Positions 53,635 through 62,667 of a DNA stretch of 64,000 bases are shown here, in pieces; the stretch's first letter is position 1; each line of letters begins with the position of its first letter. A program made the position numbers and the translations under genes. Where the stretch lies: the NCBI RefSeq assembly GCF_005871085.1, contig NZ_VAUP01000038.1, positions 124,001 to 188,000 of the forward strand. The letters run 5' to 3'. This DNA is from Xanthobacter autotrophicus. GTDB lineage: Bacteria; Pseudomonadota; Alphaproteobacteria; Rhizobiales; Xanthobacteraceae. The notes beneath the pieces were generated by a model. That model saw nothing but the letters and a program-made list of their open reading frames with translations. It was not told the DNA's origin and did no database searches.

Positions 53635-55019
53635 GCGTGGCGGAGAGCGGGCCGTCCGGACTGCGCCTGCTCGGCGGCTGGCTGAGGGACGCCAACACCC
53701 GCTTTGCCGCCTGGTTCAACCGGGTAACGCCCAAGGGGCTTTATCCGCGCTCGCTGCTCATCATCGTCACCCCCATGGTGATCCTGCAGTCGGTGGTGGC
53801 GTTCGTGTTCATGGAGCGCCACTACAATACCGTCACCCGCCGCCTGTCCGCAGCCGTCAGCCAGGACATCTCGGCGGTGGTGGCGCTCTACGACCTTCTG
53901 CCCAAGGACCGGGACTTCACCGAGCTGCGCCGTGTCGCTTGGCGCAACCTTGCCCTCAACGTCACCGTGCTGCCTCCGGACCCGCTGCCGCCGCCGGGGC
54001 CGAAGCCCTTCTTCTCGGTGCTCGACAGCTCCCTGTCGCGGGAGATCGGCCGCCGCATCCAGCAGCCGGTGTGGATCGACACGGTGGGGCGCTCCAACCT
54101 CATCGAGGTGCGCATCAAGATGGATGACGCGGTCCTGCGCATCTTCGCCCCGCGCAACGCCGCCTATGCCTCCAACTCGCACATCTTCATCCTGTGGATG
54201 GTGGGGACATCTCTGGTTTTGTTGACGGTGGCCATCCTGTTCCTGCGCAACCAGATCCGCCCCATCGAGAACCTGGCGGACGCCGCCGAGGCCTTCGGCA
54301 AGGGGCGGGACGTGGAGAATTTCCGCCCGCGCGGCGCTCGCGAGGTGCGGCGCGCGGCCATCGCCTTCCTGGAGATGAAGCGGCGCATCGAGCGGCAGAT
54401 CGAGCAGCGCACCACCATGCTCGCCGGCGTCTCCCACGACATGCGCACCATCCTCACCCGCTTCAAGCTGGAGCTGGCCTTCCTCGGGGAGGGGCCGGAG
54501 ACCGAGGCTCTGAAGAAGGACGTGGACGAGCTTGCCGGCATGCTGGAGGCCTATCTCGCCTTCGCCCGGGGCGATCCCGGCGAGCAGGCCGCCCTCACCG
54601 ACATGGCGGCGCTGCTGGAGGATTTGCGCCTCAATGCCGAGCGCGACGGCGCCATCGCCGAAGCGAGTTTCATGGGCCCGCCTCTGGTGGAGGTGAAGGG
54701 CGACCAGCTCAAGCGCTGCGTGGGCAACCTCGTGAACAATGCGGTGCGCCACGCCTCCCGCGTCGCCATCACCGGCACCCGCGACGCCCGCTGGCTGATG
54801 GTGAGCGTGGACGACGACGGGCCGGGCATTCCGGAGGAAAAGCGCGAGGAGGTGTTCCGCCCCTTCCTGCGGCTGGATGATGCGCGCAACCAGGATGACG
54901 GCGGCTCGGGCCTTGGCCTCTCCATCGCCCGCGACATCGCCCGCGCCCATGGTGGGGAGGTGATCCTCGCCGACAGTCCCATGGGCGGGCTGCGGGCCAC
55001 CGTGCGCATCCCGGTGTGA
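53631..55019 (+). CDS. EnvZ-like sensor histidine kinase
   Basis: 462 residues. TM1 near 42-60, an outside domain of about 120 residues, TM2 (LWMVGTSLVLLTVAILFL), HAMP, and the kinase core: H-box GVSHDMRTILTRFKLEL (His269), N-box NLVNNAVRHA, G1 DDDGPGIP and G2 GSGLGLSIARDIAR. The H-box has Ile where RTPL-type kinases carry Pro. Start is TTG 53631 overlapping the regulator's stop, or GTG 53637. It phosphorylates the preceding OmpR-type regulator. Confidence 0.9.
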   Translation: MSVAESGPSGLRLLGGWLRDANTRFAAWFNRVTPKGLYPRSLLIIVTPMVILQSVVAFVFMERHYNTVTRRLSAAVSQDISAVVALYDLLPKDRDFTELRRVAWRNLALNVTVLPPDPLPPPGPKPFFSVLDSSLSREIGRRIQQPVWIDTVGRSNLIEVRIKMDDAVLRIFAPRNAAYASNSHIFILWMVGTSLVLLTVAILFLRNQIRPIENLADAAEAFGKGRDVENFRPRGAREVRRAAIAFLEMKRRIERQIEQRTTMLAGVSHDMRTILTRFKLELAFLGEGPETEALKKDVDELAGMLEAYLAFARGDPGEQAALTDMAALLEDLRLNAERDGAIAEASFMGPPLVEVKGDQLKRCVGNLVNNAVRHASRVAITGTRDARWLMVSVDDDGPGIPEEKREEVFRPFLRLDDARNQDDGGSGLGLSIARDIARAHGGEVILADSPMGGLRATVRIPV

Positions 55020-55107
55020 GGCCGCGCCAAACCTCAATCGCTTAAGTTATAGGCATGCCTTTTTCATGGGCTTGCCTTCGCGCCGGGTGTGATGGTCCTA
55101 TTCCCGG

Positions 55108-55977
55108 ATGGACGAGACGCCCCCCTTCCGCATCGAGGACATGATCGAGACCCATCCCGGTCTCGCGCTGCTGCGCCTTGCCGCCCTCATCGCCGAGAGC
55201 AACCAACAGGACGCGAGCGCGGACGAGGACACCCTCGACCTCATGTTCGAGCAGATGGAGGTGGGCGCGCTCGACGCCCTCGATCCCGCCCGCATGTGGC
55301 CGGAGCTGGCGCGCGGCCTGATGGCCCCGGCCCCCGCCGCCATGGTGAAGGCCCTGCGCGAATGCGGGGTGCTGGAGATCGTTCTGCCGGAGGTGTCCTC
55401 CCTGTTCGGCGTGCCGCACATCACCGATACGGCGGACGAGATCGACCTCGGCGTTCTCATCCTGAATTCGCTGACCGAGGCGGCCCGGCGCAACGCGCCG
55501 CTGGAGGTGCGGTTCGCGCTTCTGGTGATGCACGCGGGCAAATCGGATTCCCCGCGCGAGCATTTGCCGGTGCATTACCGCCACATGGAGCGCGGCCTGC
55601 CCCGCATCCATGCCATCTGTGACCGCTTCGCTTTGCCGGACGTGTGCCGCGACCTCGCCCTGCTGGCGCTTCAGGAATGCGAGCGGGTGGGGCGCGTGTC
55701 CCCCATCCGCGCCGGTCCGGTGGCGGCCATGCTGGAGCGCACCGGCGCCTTCCGCGATCCGGACCTGTTCGCCAAGCTGTTGCTGGTCTCCACCTGCGAT
55801 TACTTCGGCTATGGCGACAAGGTGGGCGACACCCACCCCAAGGTGGACCTCCTGCTCGCCGCCCGCACCGCCTGCGCCACGGTGGACGGGGAGGGGCTGG
55901 ACGACGACGACCTCGCTACGGCGCGGGCTCAGGCGATTGCGCTGGCGTTCCGGTCGGAGCGCTGGGCGGAGGCTTGA
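55108..55977 (+). CDS. stand-alone relative of the CCA-enzyme RNA-binding/HD region, lacking the catalytic head
   Basis: 289 residues. ALLRLAALIAES, MFEQMEVGALDALDPARMWPEL and LRECGVLEIVLPEVSSLFGVP follow, in order, the segments after the nucleotidyltransferase head in tRNA nucleotidyltransferases. The HD-like part is ALLVMHAGKSDSP...VHYRHMERG, where CCA enzymes of the E. coli type have CHDLGKGLTP: His142 is kept, the Asp is Ala143. The nucleotide-transferring head (GGxVRD and DxD motifs) is absent and no remains lie upstream. So it cannot add CCA; an RNA-binding or regulatory role is possible. A decayed Cca is the alternative, but the frame is intact. Confidence 0.7.
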   Translation: MDETPPFRIEDMIETHPGLALLRLAALIAESNQQDASADEDTLDLMFEQMEVGALDALDPARMWPELARGLMAPAPAAMVKALRECGVLEIVLPEVSSLFGVPHITDTADEIDLGVLILNSLTEAARRNAPLEVRFALLVMHAGKSDSPREHLPVHYRHMERGLPRIHAICDRFALPDVCRDLALLALQECERVGRVSPIRAGPVAAMLERTGAFRDPDLFAKLLLVSTCDYFGYGDKVGDTHPKVDLLLAARTACATVDGEGLDDDDLATARAQAIALAFRSERWAEA

Positions 55978-56002
55978 GGGGGCGGCTTGCCGGGTGCGCG
56001 AT

Positions 56003-56028
56003 ATTTCTTACATGGTAAGGTAAGAAAT
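56003..56028. promoter_or_regulatory. inverted-repeat operator upstream of the AbrB-type antitoxin
   Basis: ATTTCTTAC (56003-56011) and GTAAGAAAT (56020-56028) are perfect complements separated by eight bases; the inner TTAC-ATG-GTAA adds a second dyad. It ends 12 bases before the antitoxin start, which is served by GGAGG. Autoregulation by AbrB-type antitoxins through such sites is usual. Confidence 0.65.
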
Positions 56029-56040
56029 CCGGAGGCAGCC

Positions 56041-56271
56041 ATGCGCATCACATCCAAGGGGCAGGTGACCATTCCCGCGGACATCCGCGTGAAGGCCGGC
56101 CTCCTGCCCGATACCGAGGTGGAATTTCAGTTCGACGGCACGGTGGTCACCCTGCGCCCGGCCCAAGGCCACAAGGCCGGCCGTGGCGCCCGCCTCGTGC
56201 GTCAGCTGCGCGGGCGGGGCGATGTGGCGCTCTCCACCGATGCCATCATGGCGCTGACCCGCCAAGACTGA
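56041..56271 (+). CDS. AbrB/MazE-type antitoxin
   Basis: 76 residues. The swapped-hairpin AbrB domain is clear: MRITSKGQVTIPADIRVKAG followed by PDTEVEFQFDGTVVTLRP. The second half (GHKAGRGARLVRQLRGRGDV...STDAIMALTRQD) would bind the toxin. It precedes a PIN-domain toxin gene, giving a VapBC-type pair. Its stop codon lies inside a 14-base tandem repeat. Good Shine-Dalgarno (GGAGG) and an operator sit directly upstream. Confidence 0.88.
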   Translation: MRITSKGQVTIPADIRVKAGLLPDTEVEFQFDGTVVTLRPAQGHKAGRGARLVRQLRGRGDVALSTDAIMALTRQD

Positions 56272-56295
56272 CCCGCCAAGACTGACCCGGCAAGA
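56254..56295. repeat. 14-base tandem repeat, three copies, at the antitoxin/toxin junction
   Basis: CTGACCCGCCAAGA occurs at 56254, 56268 and, with one mismatch, 56282, and ends just before the toxin ATG at 56299. The antitoxin stop (TGA) falls in the second copy. The unit is not a multiple of three, so copy-number changes alter the spacing to the toxin gene. Confidence 0.9.
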
Positions 56296-56298
56296 CTG

Positions 56299-56706
56299 AT
56301 GGGCACCGTCTTTATCGACAGCAACATCCTGCTCGACGTTCTCACCGAGGATCCGCAGTGGTTCTCCTGGTCCAGCGCCGCGCTGGCCGAGGCGGCGGAC
56401 CGGCATCGCCTTGTCATCAATGCGGTGGTCTATGCGGAAGTCTCGGTGCGCTTCTCCCGCATCGAGGATCTGGAAGCCGCCTTGCCGGCGCAGCTGATCG
56501 AGCGCGAGCCTATTCCATTCGAGGCGGCGTTCCTCGCCGGCAAATGCTTTCGCGCCTACCGCTAGCGTGGCGGCGCCCGCACCTCGCCGCTCCCCGACTT
56601 TTTCATCGGCGCCCATGCCGCCGTGGCTGGATATGAGCTGATGACGCGGGATGCGGCGCGGTACGAGACGTATTTTCCGAAGCTGAGGGTGATTGGGCCG
56701 GGTTGA
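56299..56706 (+). pseudogene. PIN-domain (VapC-type) toxin gene with an in-frame amber stop
   Basis: The frame begins MGTVFIDSNILLDVLTED (first acidic residue of the PIN site), continues through VVYAEVSVRF (second) and reaches FRAYR, then TAG at 56563-56565. Beyond it the same frame continues without shift: RGGARTSPLPDFFIGAHA, GYELMTRDAARYETYFP, VIGPG and a TGA at 56704-56706, supplying the remaining two acidic residues. One base change would restore a normal 135-residue VapC. The shortened product (88 residues) lacks half the active site, so the toxin is probably inactive unless the amber codon is suppressed. Confidence 0.85.
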
Positions 56707-56794
56707 GGAAGTGAATACTCCTGCCCTTGGTGGCATATGCAGGGGATGAGGAGGGCTGAGTCTCGTTCTCAAGTATGACTTTGGTCGCGACAGC

Positions 56795-57439
56795 TTAACA
56801 CAAATCACCCTGCGAGCACTCGTTCTGAAGCCGGATTTGGTTCTCAGATTCCGAGTACCCTATCAATATTCCGGCAGAAATTATGATCGCAAAGGCCGTT
56901 AGTACGACCCACTTAGTTTGCAGTTTGCGCGCGGCGACCTCGACATAGAGGAAGCTGAACAGCGTGATGGGCGCCTGTGCCATCAGCGCAACCATATAAC
57001 GCGACCGCGTTAATCCGTGCTGGTATGGCTCCCAATCCAGACCCGCATTTATCCCCAAACTGAAGTCGTGAAGGGTAAAATAATCAAAACAGTACCAAGT
57101 CGCGATGGCGATCGCGGGCAGCGTGAGCAAGACGCAGAAGCGTGCCGGCTTGCCGAAGCAATGGACCAAAACTTTCATGAGAAACGCTTGCAATGCCTGT
57201 GGTGTCGCGAAAACAAGAATCGCGAAAATTATATTAATAATCGAAAGAAATGGCTGCATTAATATTATAATGACAAAAACATTTTGATAAGAGCGGTTCG
57301 GGTTCCCATGTATGAAATCGAAAAAAACCAAGTGCGCTATGGTCGATACGGAAGTCAGAGCAACGAAGAGTCCAAGGACCCAAAGGAAGCTAATCAGATA
57401 AGCCCGTCCGATCACCGTTGTGTCGGAAAATGTACTCAC
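56795..57439 (-). CDS. AT-rich membrane protein of unknown family
   Basis: 214 residues with about five hydrophobic helices (AYLISFLWVLGLFVALTS, FVIIILMQPFLSIINIIF, VVLTAFAIIISAGILIGY). Start taken at a GTG (57439) preceded by GGAGGGAGG; an ATG at 57460 is the alternative. Base composition is strikingly less GC-rich than everything around it and codons such as AAA, ATA and TTA are frequent, which points to recent acquisition. No motif allows a function; no mobility gene is present nearby. Confidence 0.65.
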   Translation of the reverse strand: MSTFSDTTVIGRAYLISFLWVLGLFVALTSVSTIAHLVFFDFIHGNPNRSYQNVFVIIILMQPFLSIINIIFAILVFATPQALQAFLMKVLVHCFGKPARFCVLLTLPAIAIATWYCFDYFTLHDFSLGINAGLDWEPYQHGLTRSRYMVALMAQAPITLFSFLYVEVAARKLQTKWVVLTAFAIIISAGILIGYSESENQIRLQNECSQGDLC

Positions 57440-57470
57440 TGGCGACCTCCCTCCGGGCATTTCTGCCCCC

Positions 57471-58763
57471 TCACCCCTCAAACCGCTCCATGAACCCCAC
57501 CACCCGCCGGTCCACGCGCACATCCTGCCCGCGGATCGGCCGCACCAGCGACAGCCCTTCCAGCGAGCGCGCCCGCGAGAGGGCCACATAGGCCTGGCCC
57601 GGGGCGAAGGCGCCGTCGCCGAAGTCGATGCGCACGTCTTCCAATGTCAGGCCCTGCGCCTTGTGCATGGTCAGCGCCCAGGCGGGGGCGAGGGGAAGCT
57701 GGGTGTAGGTGCCCACCACCTGCGCCTCGATGCGGCCGCCCGGCTCGTCCCAGCCGTAGCGGATGCGCTCCCAGGTGAAGGATTCGATCTCCACCACCGG
57801 CCCGGCATCCAGCTTCACCATGGCGGAGGTCTCGCCCAGCCCCACCACCGTGCCCACCGAGCCGTTGACCCAGCGCCGCGCCGGATCGTTGCGTAGGGCC
57901 ATCACCCGCGCGCCGCGCTTCAGCACCAGCCGCTCCGCCACCGGCAGGCGGTCGCCCTCCAGCCCGAACTCGCCCTTCAAAAGGCCGGAGAATTCGCGGC
58001 CGGCGTCCGAAAGGGTGGCAAGGCCACGGGCGTTGTAGGCGTCGGCGCGGGCATTGGTGGGGGTGAGCAGCACGGGTAGGGCGCCGTCGCGATGGGGGCG
58101 CACGCAGGCGGCGTTCAGGGCCTCCGCCGCCTCCCGCGCGCCGCGCCCGCGGCGGATGGCGTCCAGCATGGCGATGAAGGCACGGTCGGTCTGCCGGTGC
58201 ACATGGGTGAACGGCACGCCGACCGGCTCGCGGTCGGCCAAAGCCTTGGCGTTGAAGGCGAAGGGGCCCTCGTAGCCCATCCGGCCCAGCATCTCCTGCT
58301 CGGCCATGGGCACCACCGGGGGGAGCTGGAGGAAATCGCCCACCAGCACCATCTGCACCCCGCCGAACGGCTCGGAAGTGTCGCGGGCGATGCGCAGGGA
58401 AATGTCGATGGCGTCCATGAGGTCGGCGCGGACCATGGACACTTCGTCGATCACCACCCGGTCGAGCTTCTTGAGCAGGCGGCGCACCTGCACCCGCGGC
58501 TTCACCTCGTCGGGGTTCAAAAGGCGCGGGGGGATGCCGAAGAAGGAATGGATGGTCTGCCCGCCGGCCTGGAGCGCCGCGACGCCGGTGGGGGCGAGGA
58601 ACACCTGCCGCCCACGCGGGGTCTTGCGCAAAGCGTGCAGGAAGGTGGTCTTGCCGGTGCCGGCGCCGCCCAGCACCATCAGCAGCGGGGCGCGGCTGTC
58701 GATGGCGGCGAGCGCCCGGCCAGCGGCATCCGTTGCGTCGGGAGCGGCCGGCAAATCGCTCAC
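57471..58763 (-). CDS. Pif1/RecD-like DNA helicase
   Basis: 430 residues, superfamily 1 helicase. Walker A VLGGAGTGKTTFLHAL (residues 30-45), motif Ia PTGVAALQAGGQTIHSFF, motif II DRVVIDEVSMVRADL, motif III VLVGDFLQLPPVV, and the C-terminal WALTMHKAQGLTLEDV with YVALSRARSLEGL. Pif1-type enzymes unwind DNA 5' to 3' and resolve G-quadruplexes, plausible in such GC-rich DNA. The ATG overlaps the stop of the upstream kinase gene (ATGA). Confidence 0.9.
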   Translation of the reverse strand: MSDLPAAPDATDAAGRALAAIDSRAPLLMVLGGAGTGKTTFLHALRKTPRGRQVFLAPTGVAALQAGGQTIHSFFGIPPRLLNPDEVKPRVQVRRLLKKLDRVVIDEVSMVRADLMDAIDISLRIARDTSEPFGGVQMVLVGDFLQLPPVVPMAEQEMLGRMGYEGPFAFNAKALADREPVGVPFTHVHRQTDRAFIAMLDAIRRGRGAREAAEALNAACVRPHRDGALPVLLTPTNARADAYNARGLATLSDAGREFSGLLKGEFGLEGDRLPVAERLVLKRGARVMALRNDPARRWVNGSVGTVVGLGETSAMVKLDAGPVVEIESFTWERIRYGWDEPGGRIEAQVVGTYTQLPLAPAWALTMHKAQGLTLEDVRIDFGDGAFAPGQAYVALSRARSLEGLSLVRPIRGQDVRVDRRVVGFMERFEG

Positions 58764-59761
58764 GACAGGAGGCCGGCCTCGCGGGCGAGGTCGATGAGGG
58801 GACGCTGGGGCCGCGCGCCCATCTGGCCGATGATCTCCCCCGCCGCCAGCGCGCCGAGGCGCAAAGCGGTGGCCGGGTCCAGCCCGCGCGTATAACCGGC
58901 GAGGAAGCCGGCGGCGAAGAGATCACCCGCGCCGGTGGTGTCCACCACCTTCTCCACCGGATGGGCCGGCACGCTCACCACCGCGCCGGAGGTGACGAAG
59001 GAGGCGCCCTTCTCCGAGCGCGTCACCACCGCTTCCTTCGCATCGCGGCGCAGGGCGACGAGGGCGGCATCGAAATCGGCGGTCTCGTAGAGGGATTTCA
59101 GCTCGCCCTCGTTGCAGAACACGAGGTCCACGGTGCCGGCCCGGATCAGGTTCAGGAACTCGCCGCGATAGCGGTCCACGCAGAAGGCGTCGGAGAGGGA
59201 GAGGGCCACCTTGCGCCCGGCGCCATGGGCGATCTGGGCGGCGGCGAGGAAGGCGTTCTTGGCGGGCGGCGGATCCCACAGATAGCCTTCGAGATAGGTC
59301 ACGGCGGCGCTTTCCACCTCGCCCGCATGGATGTCGGCGACGGTGAGGTGTTGGGCGGCGCCGAGATAGGTGTTCATGGTGCGCTCGCCGTCCGGCGTCA
59401 CCAGGATCAGGCAGCGCGCGGTGGCGGGGCCGTCGGCGGCGGCCGTCGTCGCATAGGCGACCCCGGCGGCGCGGATGTCGTGGCCGAAGACGGTGCCGAG
59501 GGTGTCCGCCTTCACCCGGCCGACGAAGCCGGCGCGTCCGCCGAGGGAGGCGATGCCCGCAGCCGTGTTGGCCGCCGAGCCGCCGGATGCCTCGGTACCC
59601 GGCCCCATGGCGGCGTAGACCTGTTCCGCCCGCTCTTCGTCGATGAGGGCCATGCCGCCCTTCACCATGCCGTGCCGGGCCAGCACATCCTCCTCGGCGC
59701 GGGAGAGGACATCGACGATGGCATTGCCGATGGCGAGAACGTCGAGGGCGCTTGAGGTCAC
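58760..59761 (-). CDS. PfkB-family carbohydrate kinase, adenosine kinase-like
   Basis: 333 residues from a GTG at 59761 (VTSSALDVLAIGNAIVDV) with GGAG upstream; a longer frame to 59821 exists but adds no homology. Family motifs: SGGSAANTAAGIASLGG near the substrate site and DTTGAGDLFAAGFLAG with the catalytic Asp. The Hyphomicrobiales members of this group are annotated as adenosine kinases, which recycle adenosine to AMP; other nucleosides or sugars are possible. Confidence 0.88.
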   Translation of the reverse strand: MTSSALDVLAIGNAIVDVLSRAEEDVLARHGMVKGGMALIDEERAEQVYAAMGPGTEASGGSAANTAAGIASLGGRAGFVGRVKADTLGTVFGHDIRAAGVAYATTAAADGPATARCLILVTPDGERTMNTYLGAAQHLTVADIHAGEVESAAVTYLEGYLWDPPPAKNAFLAAAQIAHGAGRKVALSLSDAFCVDRYRGEFLNLIRAGTVDLVFCNEGELKSLYETADFDAALVALRRDAKEAVVTRSEKGASFVTSGAVVSVPAHPVEKVVDTTGAGDLFAAGFLAGYTRGLDPATALRLGALAAGEIIGQMGARPQRPLIDLAREAGLLS

Positions 59762-60080
59762 GAGGGGCAATCTCCGTAAAGAATCGGCGGAGCCGTAGCA
59801 TTGGGCGAGGGGACGGCGCAATCTTCGCCTTAACCCTGCGTTCGTTCCTCAAGGCTAGGCTGATCAGGGCGCCTGGCCTTGCCCTTGCGGCCAAGGCTTT
59901 GTTTTTGACACTTTTGTCGTCGTAGAGAACAGGCCATCGGGGGCGTCATCCCGGGGCGGGGGAGCGGGGCTTCATTACGCGCGCGTCACCAGAAGTGATC
60001 GCGTGCCCCGCGCCAAGGATGGTAAGGCAGGTAAACCCCTGTGGAATCAGTGCCCGCGCCAGCGTGGAGCAAGAGGGAAC

Positions 60081-61424
60081 ATGTCGCGCAAATATTTCGG
60101 AACGGACGGTGTGCGCGGGCGCGCCAACGCAACGCTGACGGCCGATCTGGCGCTTCGGGTCGGCATGGCCGCGGGCCTGACCTTCCAGCGGGGCGAATAC
60201 CGCCACCGCGTGGTCATCGGCAAGGACACCCGCCTGTCCGGCTACATGATCGAGAACGCTTTGGTGGCGGGCTTCACCTCCGTGGGCATGGATGTGCTGC
60301 TGCTCGGCCCGGTGCCGACCCCGGCGGTGGGCATGCTCACCCGCTCCATGCGGGCCGACCTCGGCGTGATGATCTCCGCCTCGCACAATCCCTATGACGA
60401 CAACGGCATCAAGCTGTTCGGACCCGACGGCTTCAAGCTCTCCGACGAGGTGGAGCGGGAGATCGAGGGGCTGATCGACGAGGACATGGCCAAGCGCCTC
60501 GCCAAGCCCGCCGAGATTGGCCGGGCCAAGCGGCTGGAAGGCGTGCACGCCCGCTATATCGAATATGCCAAGCGCACCCTGCCGCGGGATCAGACCTTCG
60601 ACGGTATCCGCGTGGTGGTGGATTGCGCCAATGGCGCCGGCTACAAGGTCGCCCCCGAAGCCCTGTGGGAGCTGGGGGCGGACGTGGTCTCCATCGGCGT
60701 CGAGCCAGATGGCATGAACATCAACCGCGACGTGGGCTCCACCTCGCCCGCCGCGCTGTCCGCCAAGGTGCGGGAAGTGCGCGCCGACATCGGCATCGCC
60801 CTCGACGGTGACGCCGACCGGGTGATCATCGTGGACGAGAAGGGCCACGTGGTGGACGGCGACCAACTGATGGCGGTGGTGGCCGAGAGCTTCAAGGAAG
60901 ACGGCCGCCTCGCCCGCAGCGGGCTGGTGGCCACTGTCATGTCCAATCTGGGCCTGGAGCGGCACCTGGCGGGGGAGGGCATCTCGCTCGCTCGCACCGC
61001 CGTGGGCGACCGTTATGTGCTCGAGCGCATGCGCGCGGACGGCTATAATGTGGGCGGAGAGCAGTCTGGCCACATCATCCTGTCGGACTATTCTACCACC
61101 GGAGATGGCCTCGTGGCCGCGCTTCAGGTGCTCGCCGTGGTGGCGCGGCGGGGCAAGCCGGTGTCCGAGGTGTGCCACCGCTTCGATCCGCTGCCGCAGA
61201 TCCTCAAGAATGTCCGCTACGCCAGCGGCCGGCCGCTGGAGGACGAGAAGGTGAAGATCGTGATCGCCGATGCGGAGCGCCGCCTCGCCAATCACGGCCG
61301 CCTGCTTATCCGCCCCTCGGGCACTGAGCCGGTCATCCGTGTGATGGGCGAGGGCGACGACCGCGACCTGGTGGAGAACGTGGTCGACGATGTCATCGAC
61401 GTGCTCCAGAAGGTGGCCGCCTGA
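60081..61424 (+). CDS. glmM: phosphoglucosamine mutase
   Basis: 447 residues from [16 protein letters not shown], with AGAGGG upstream. The active serine is Ser101 in [17 protein letters not shown]; the metal loop is [26 protein letters not shown] and the phosphate loop [15 protein letters not shown] follow. GlmM makes glucosamine-1-phosphate for peptidoglycan and lipopolysaccharide. The 259-base gap upstream contains TTGACA at 59905-59910, but no good -10 box. Confidence 0.97.
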   Translation: MSRKYFGTDGVRGRANATLTADLALRVGMAAGLTFQRGEYRHRVVIGKDTRLSGYMIENALVAGFTSVGMDVLLLGPVPTPAVGMLTRSMRADLGVMISASHNPYDDNGIKLFGPDGFKLSDEVEREIEGLIDEDMAKRLAKPAEIGRAKRLEGVHARYIEYAKRTLPRDQTFDGIRVVVDCANGAGYKVAPEALWELGADVVSIGVEPDGMNINRDVGSTSPAALSAKVREVRADIGIALDGDADRVIIVDEKGHVVDGDQLMAVVAESFKEDGRLARSGLVATVMSNLGLERHLAGEGISLARTAVGDRYVLERMRADGYNVGGEQSGHIILSDYSTTGDGLVAALQVLAVVARRGKPVSEVCHRFDPLPQILKNVRYASGRPLEDEKVKIVIADAERRLANHGRLLIRPSGTEPVIRVMGEGDDRDLVENVVDDVIDVLQKVAA

Positions 61425-61518
61425 GCGCCCGCTTAACTGTTCGTCAGGGTTAATCCGGCCTTAAAGCTTGCCGTGCGAGGGTCTGCTTCGAAAGCGGATC
61501 TTGGCACGGGTTCAAGCA

Positions 61519-62229
61519 ATGGTGCGGTTTTGGAGTGCGGGGCGTTGTGGTTTCGCCGGCGTGGCGGCGATGGCCTTCCTGTGGGCGGGAACGGTGGCGC
61601 AGGCCGCTGACCCGGAAGCCGCAGACATGCTGGCCAAGCTCGGCCGCCCCGGCGATTTCTCCCTCGCGCCTCCCGAAGTTTCGGACGATGCCCCTTCCGG
61701 CTGGTACATGCGGGCGGACGCCGGCTATGTGGCCTCGACCGGTGGCCGTGTCTCCACCGCGGGCATCCCTGCGGCGGGTGATCTGTCCGGCTCGGGCTGG
61801 TCGGTGGGCGGCGGATTGGGCTACCGGTTTCTGCCGGTGCTGCGCGGCGAGGTGAGCCTCGACTATCTCGACCTCGGCGCGACCCAGAACGGGGCGGCCC
61901 AGATGTCCGCGAACGCGACGGTAGCGCTGGCAAGCCTCTACTGGGACGTGATCACCGTCGCGGGGTTCACGCCCTATCTCAGCGCCGGCGCGGGCTTTTC
62001 CATCAATACGCTTGATGTGGCGCCCGCCGCCTTCGGTCCGGCGGTGAACGACTGGCAGTTCGCGTGGTCGGCGGGCGCGGGTGTGTCCTATGCGCTCTCC
62101 TCCGACCTCAGCCTGGATGTGAGCTACCGCTACCTGGACCTGGGGTCGCCGTCCTCTGCGGGGGTGTTCGCTGTAAGCGATACCATCGCCCATCAGGTGC
62201 GCTTCGGCGTGCGCTACATGCTGCGCTGA
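61519..62229 (+). CDS. outer-membrane beta-barrel protein (Omp25/opacity type)
   Basis: 236 residues from MVRFWSAGRC. A signal peptide ends near AQAADPE. The mature part shows alternating strands: GWYMRADAGYVAS, WSVGGGLGYRFLP, LRGEVSLDYLDLG, YLSAGAGFSIN, FAWSAGAGVSYALS, LSLDVSYRYLDLG and the C-terminal HQVRFGVRYML ending in an aromatic/hydrophobic strand. This is the eight-stranded OmpA/Omp25 pattern of Hyphomicrobiales surface proteins. Function in the envelope is unspecific. Confidence 0.85.
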   Translation: MVRFWSAGRCGFAGVAAMAFLWAGTVAQAADPEAADMLAKLGRPGDFSLAPPEVSDDAPSGWYMRADAGYVASTGGRVSTAGIPAAGDLSGSGWSVGGGLGYRFLPVLRGEVSLDYLDLGATQNGAAQMSANATVALASLYWDVITVAGFTPYLSAGAGFSINTLDVAPAAFGPAVNDWQFAWSAGAGVSYALSSDLSLDVSYRYLDLGSPSSAGVFAVSDTIAHQVRFGVRYMLR

Positions 62230-62259
62230 GCGGCCGCGACAGGCGGCAAAGGCCAGCCT

Positions 62260-62667
62260 TCAGCGGTTCCGTCCGCGCCGCGCCATGAGCCAGCGGATGC
62301 GGTCGGCCAGTTGCTGGGGCTGGTAGGGCTTGTCCACCGCCGGGCCGTCCTCGCACAGGTCGGTGGCCTGGGCGGCGGCCATGGCCGGCGAGCCGGCCAG
62401 GACCACATCCATGTGGGGATGGGTTTCCCGCAGCCAGCGCGCCAGCGCAAAGCCTTCCCGGTCGCCAGTCGCTGCGGCGTCGGCGAGCACGATGTCGATG
62501 CCCTCGGCCTCCACGTCCAGGATCAGCGCCGCCTCTTCGCCGGTCGCCGCCTCCAGCACCCGGTAGCCGCAGCCGCGCAGATAGTCGGCGATCACATGGC
62601 GCACGAGGATGTCGGTTTCCACCACCAGGATCGTCGGGGCGGGCTCGGTTGCATTGGGTTCGGACAT
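62260..62667 (-). CDS. single-domain response regulator (divergent receiver)
   Basis: 135 residues. The acidic pair is ETD instead of the usual EDD/DDD (VVETDILVR); phosphoacceptor Asp63 lies in IVLADAAATGDREG, with three alanines where most receivers have hydrophobic and Met-Pro residues; Lys is in VDKPYQPQQL. It has no output domain. Its start overlaps the stop of the next receiver gene (TGATG), so the two are made together. Confidence 0.85.
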   Translation of the reverse strand: MSEPNATEPAPTILVVETDILVRHVIADYLRGCGYRVLEAATGEEAALILDVEAEGIDIVLADAAATGDREGFALARWLRETHPHMDVVLAGSPAMAAAQATDLCEDGPAVDKPYQPQQLADRIRWLMARRGRNR

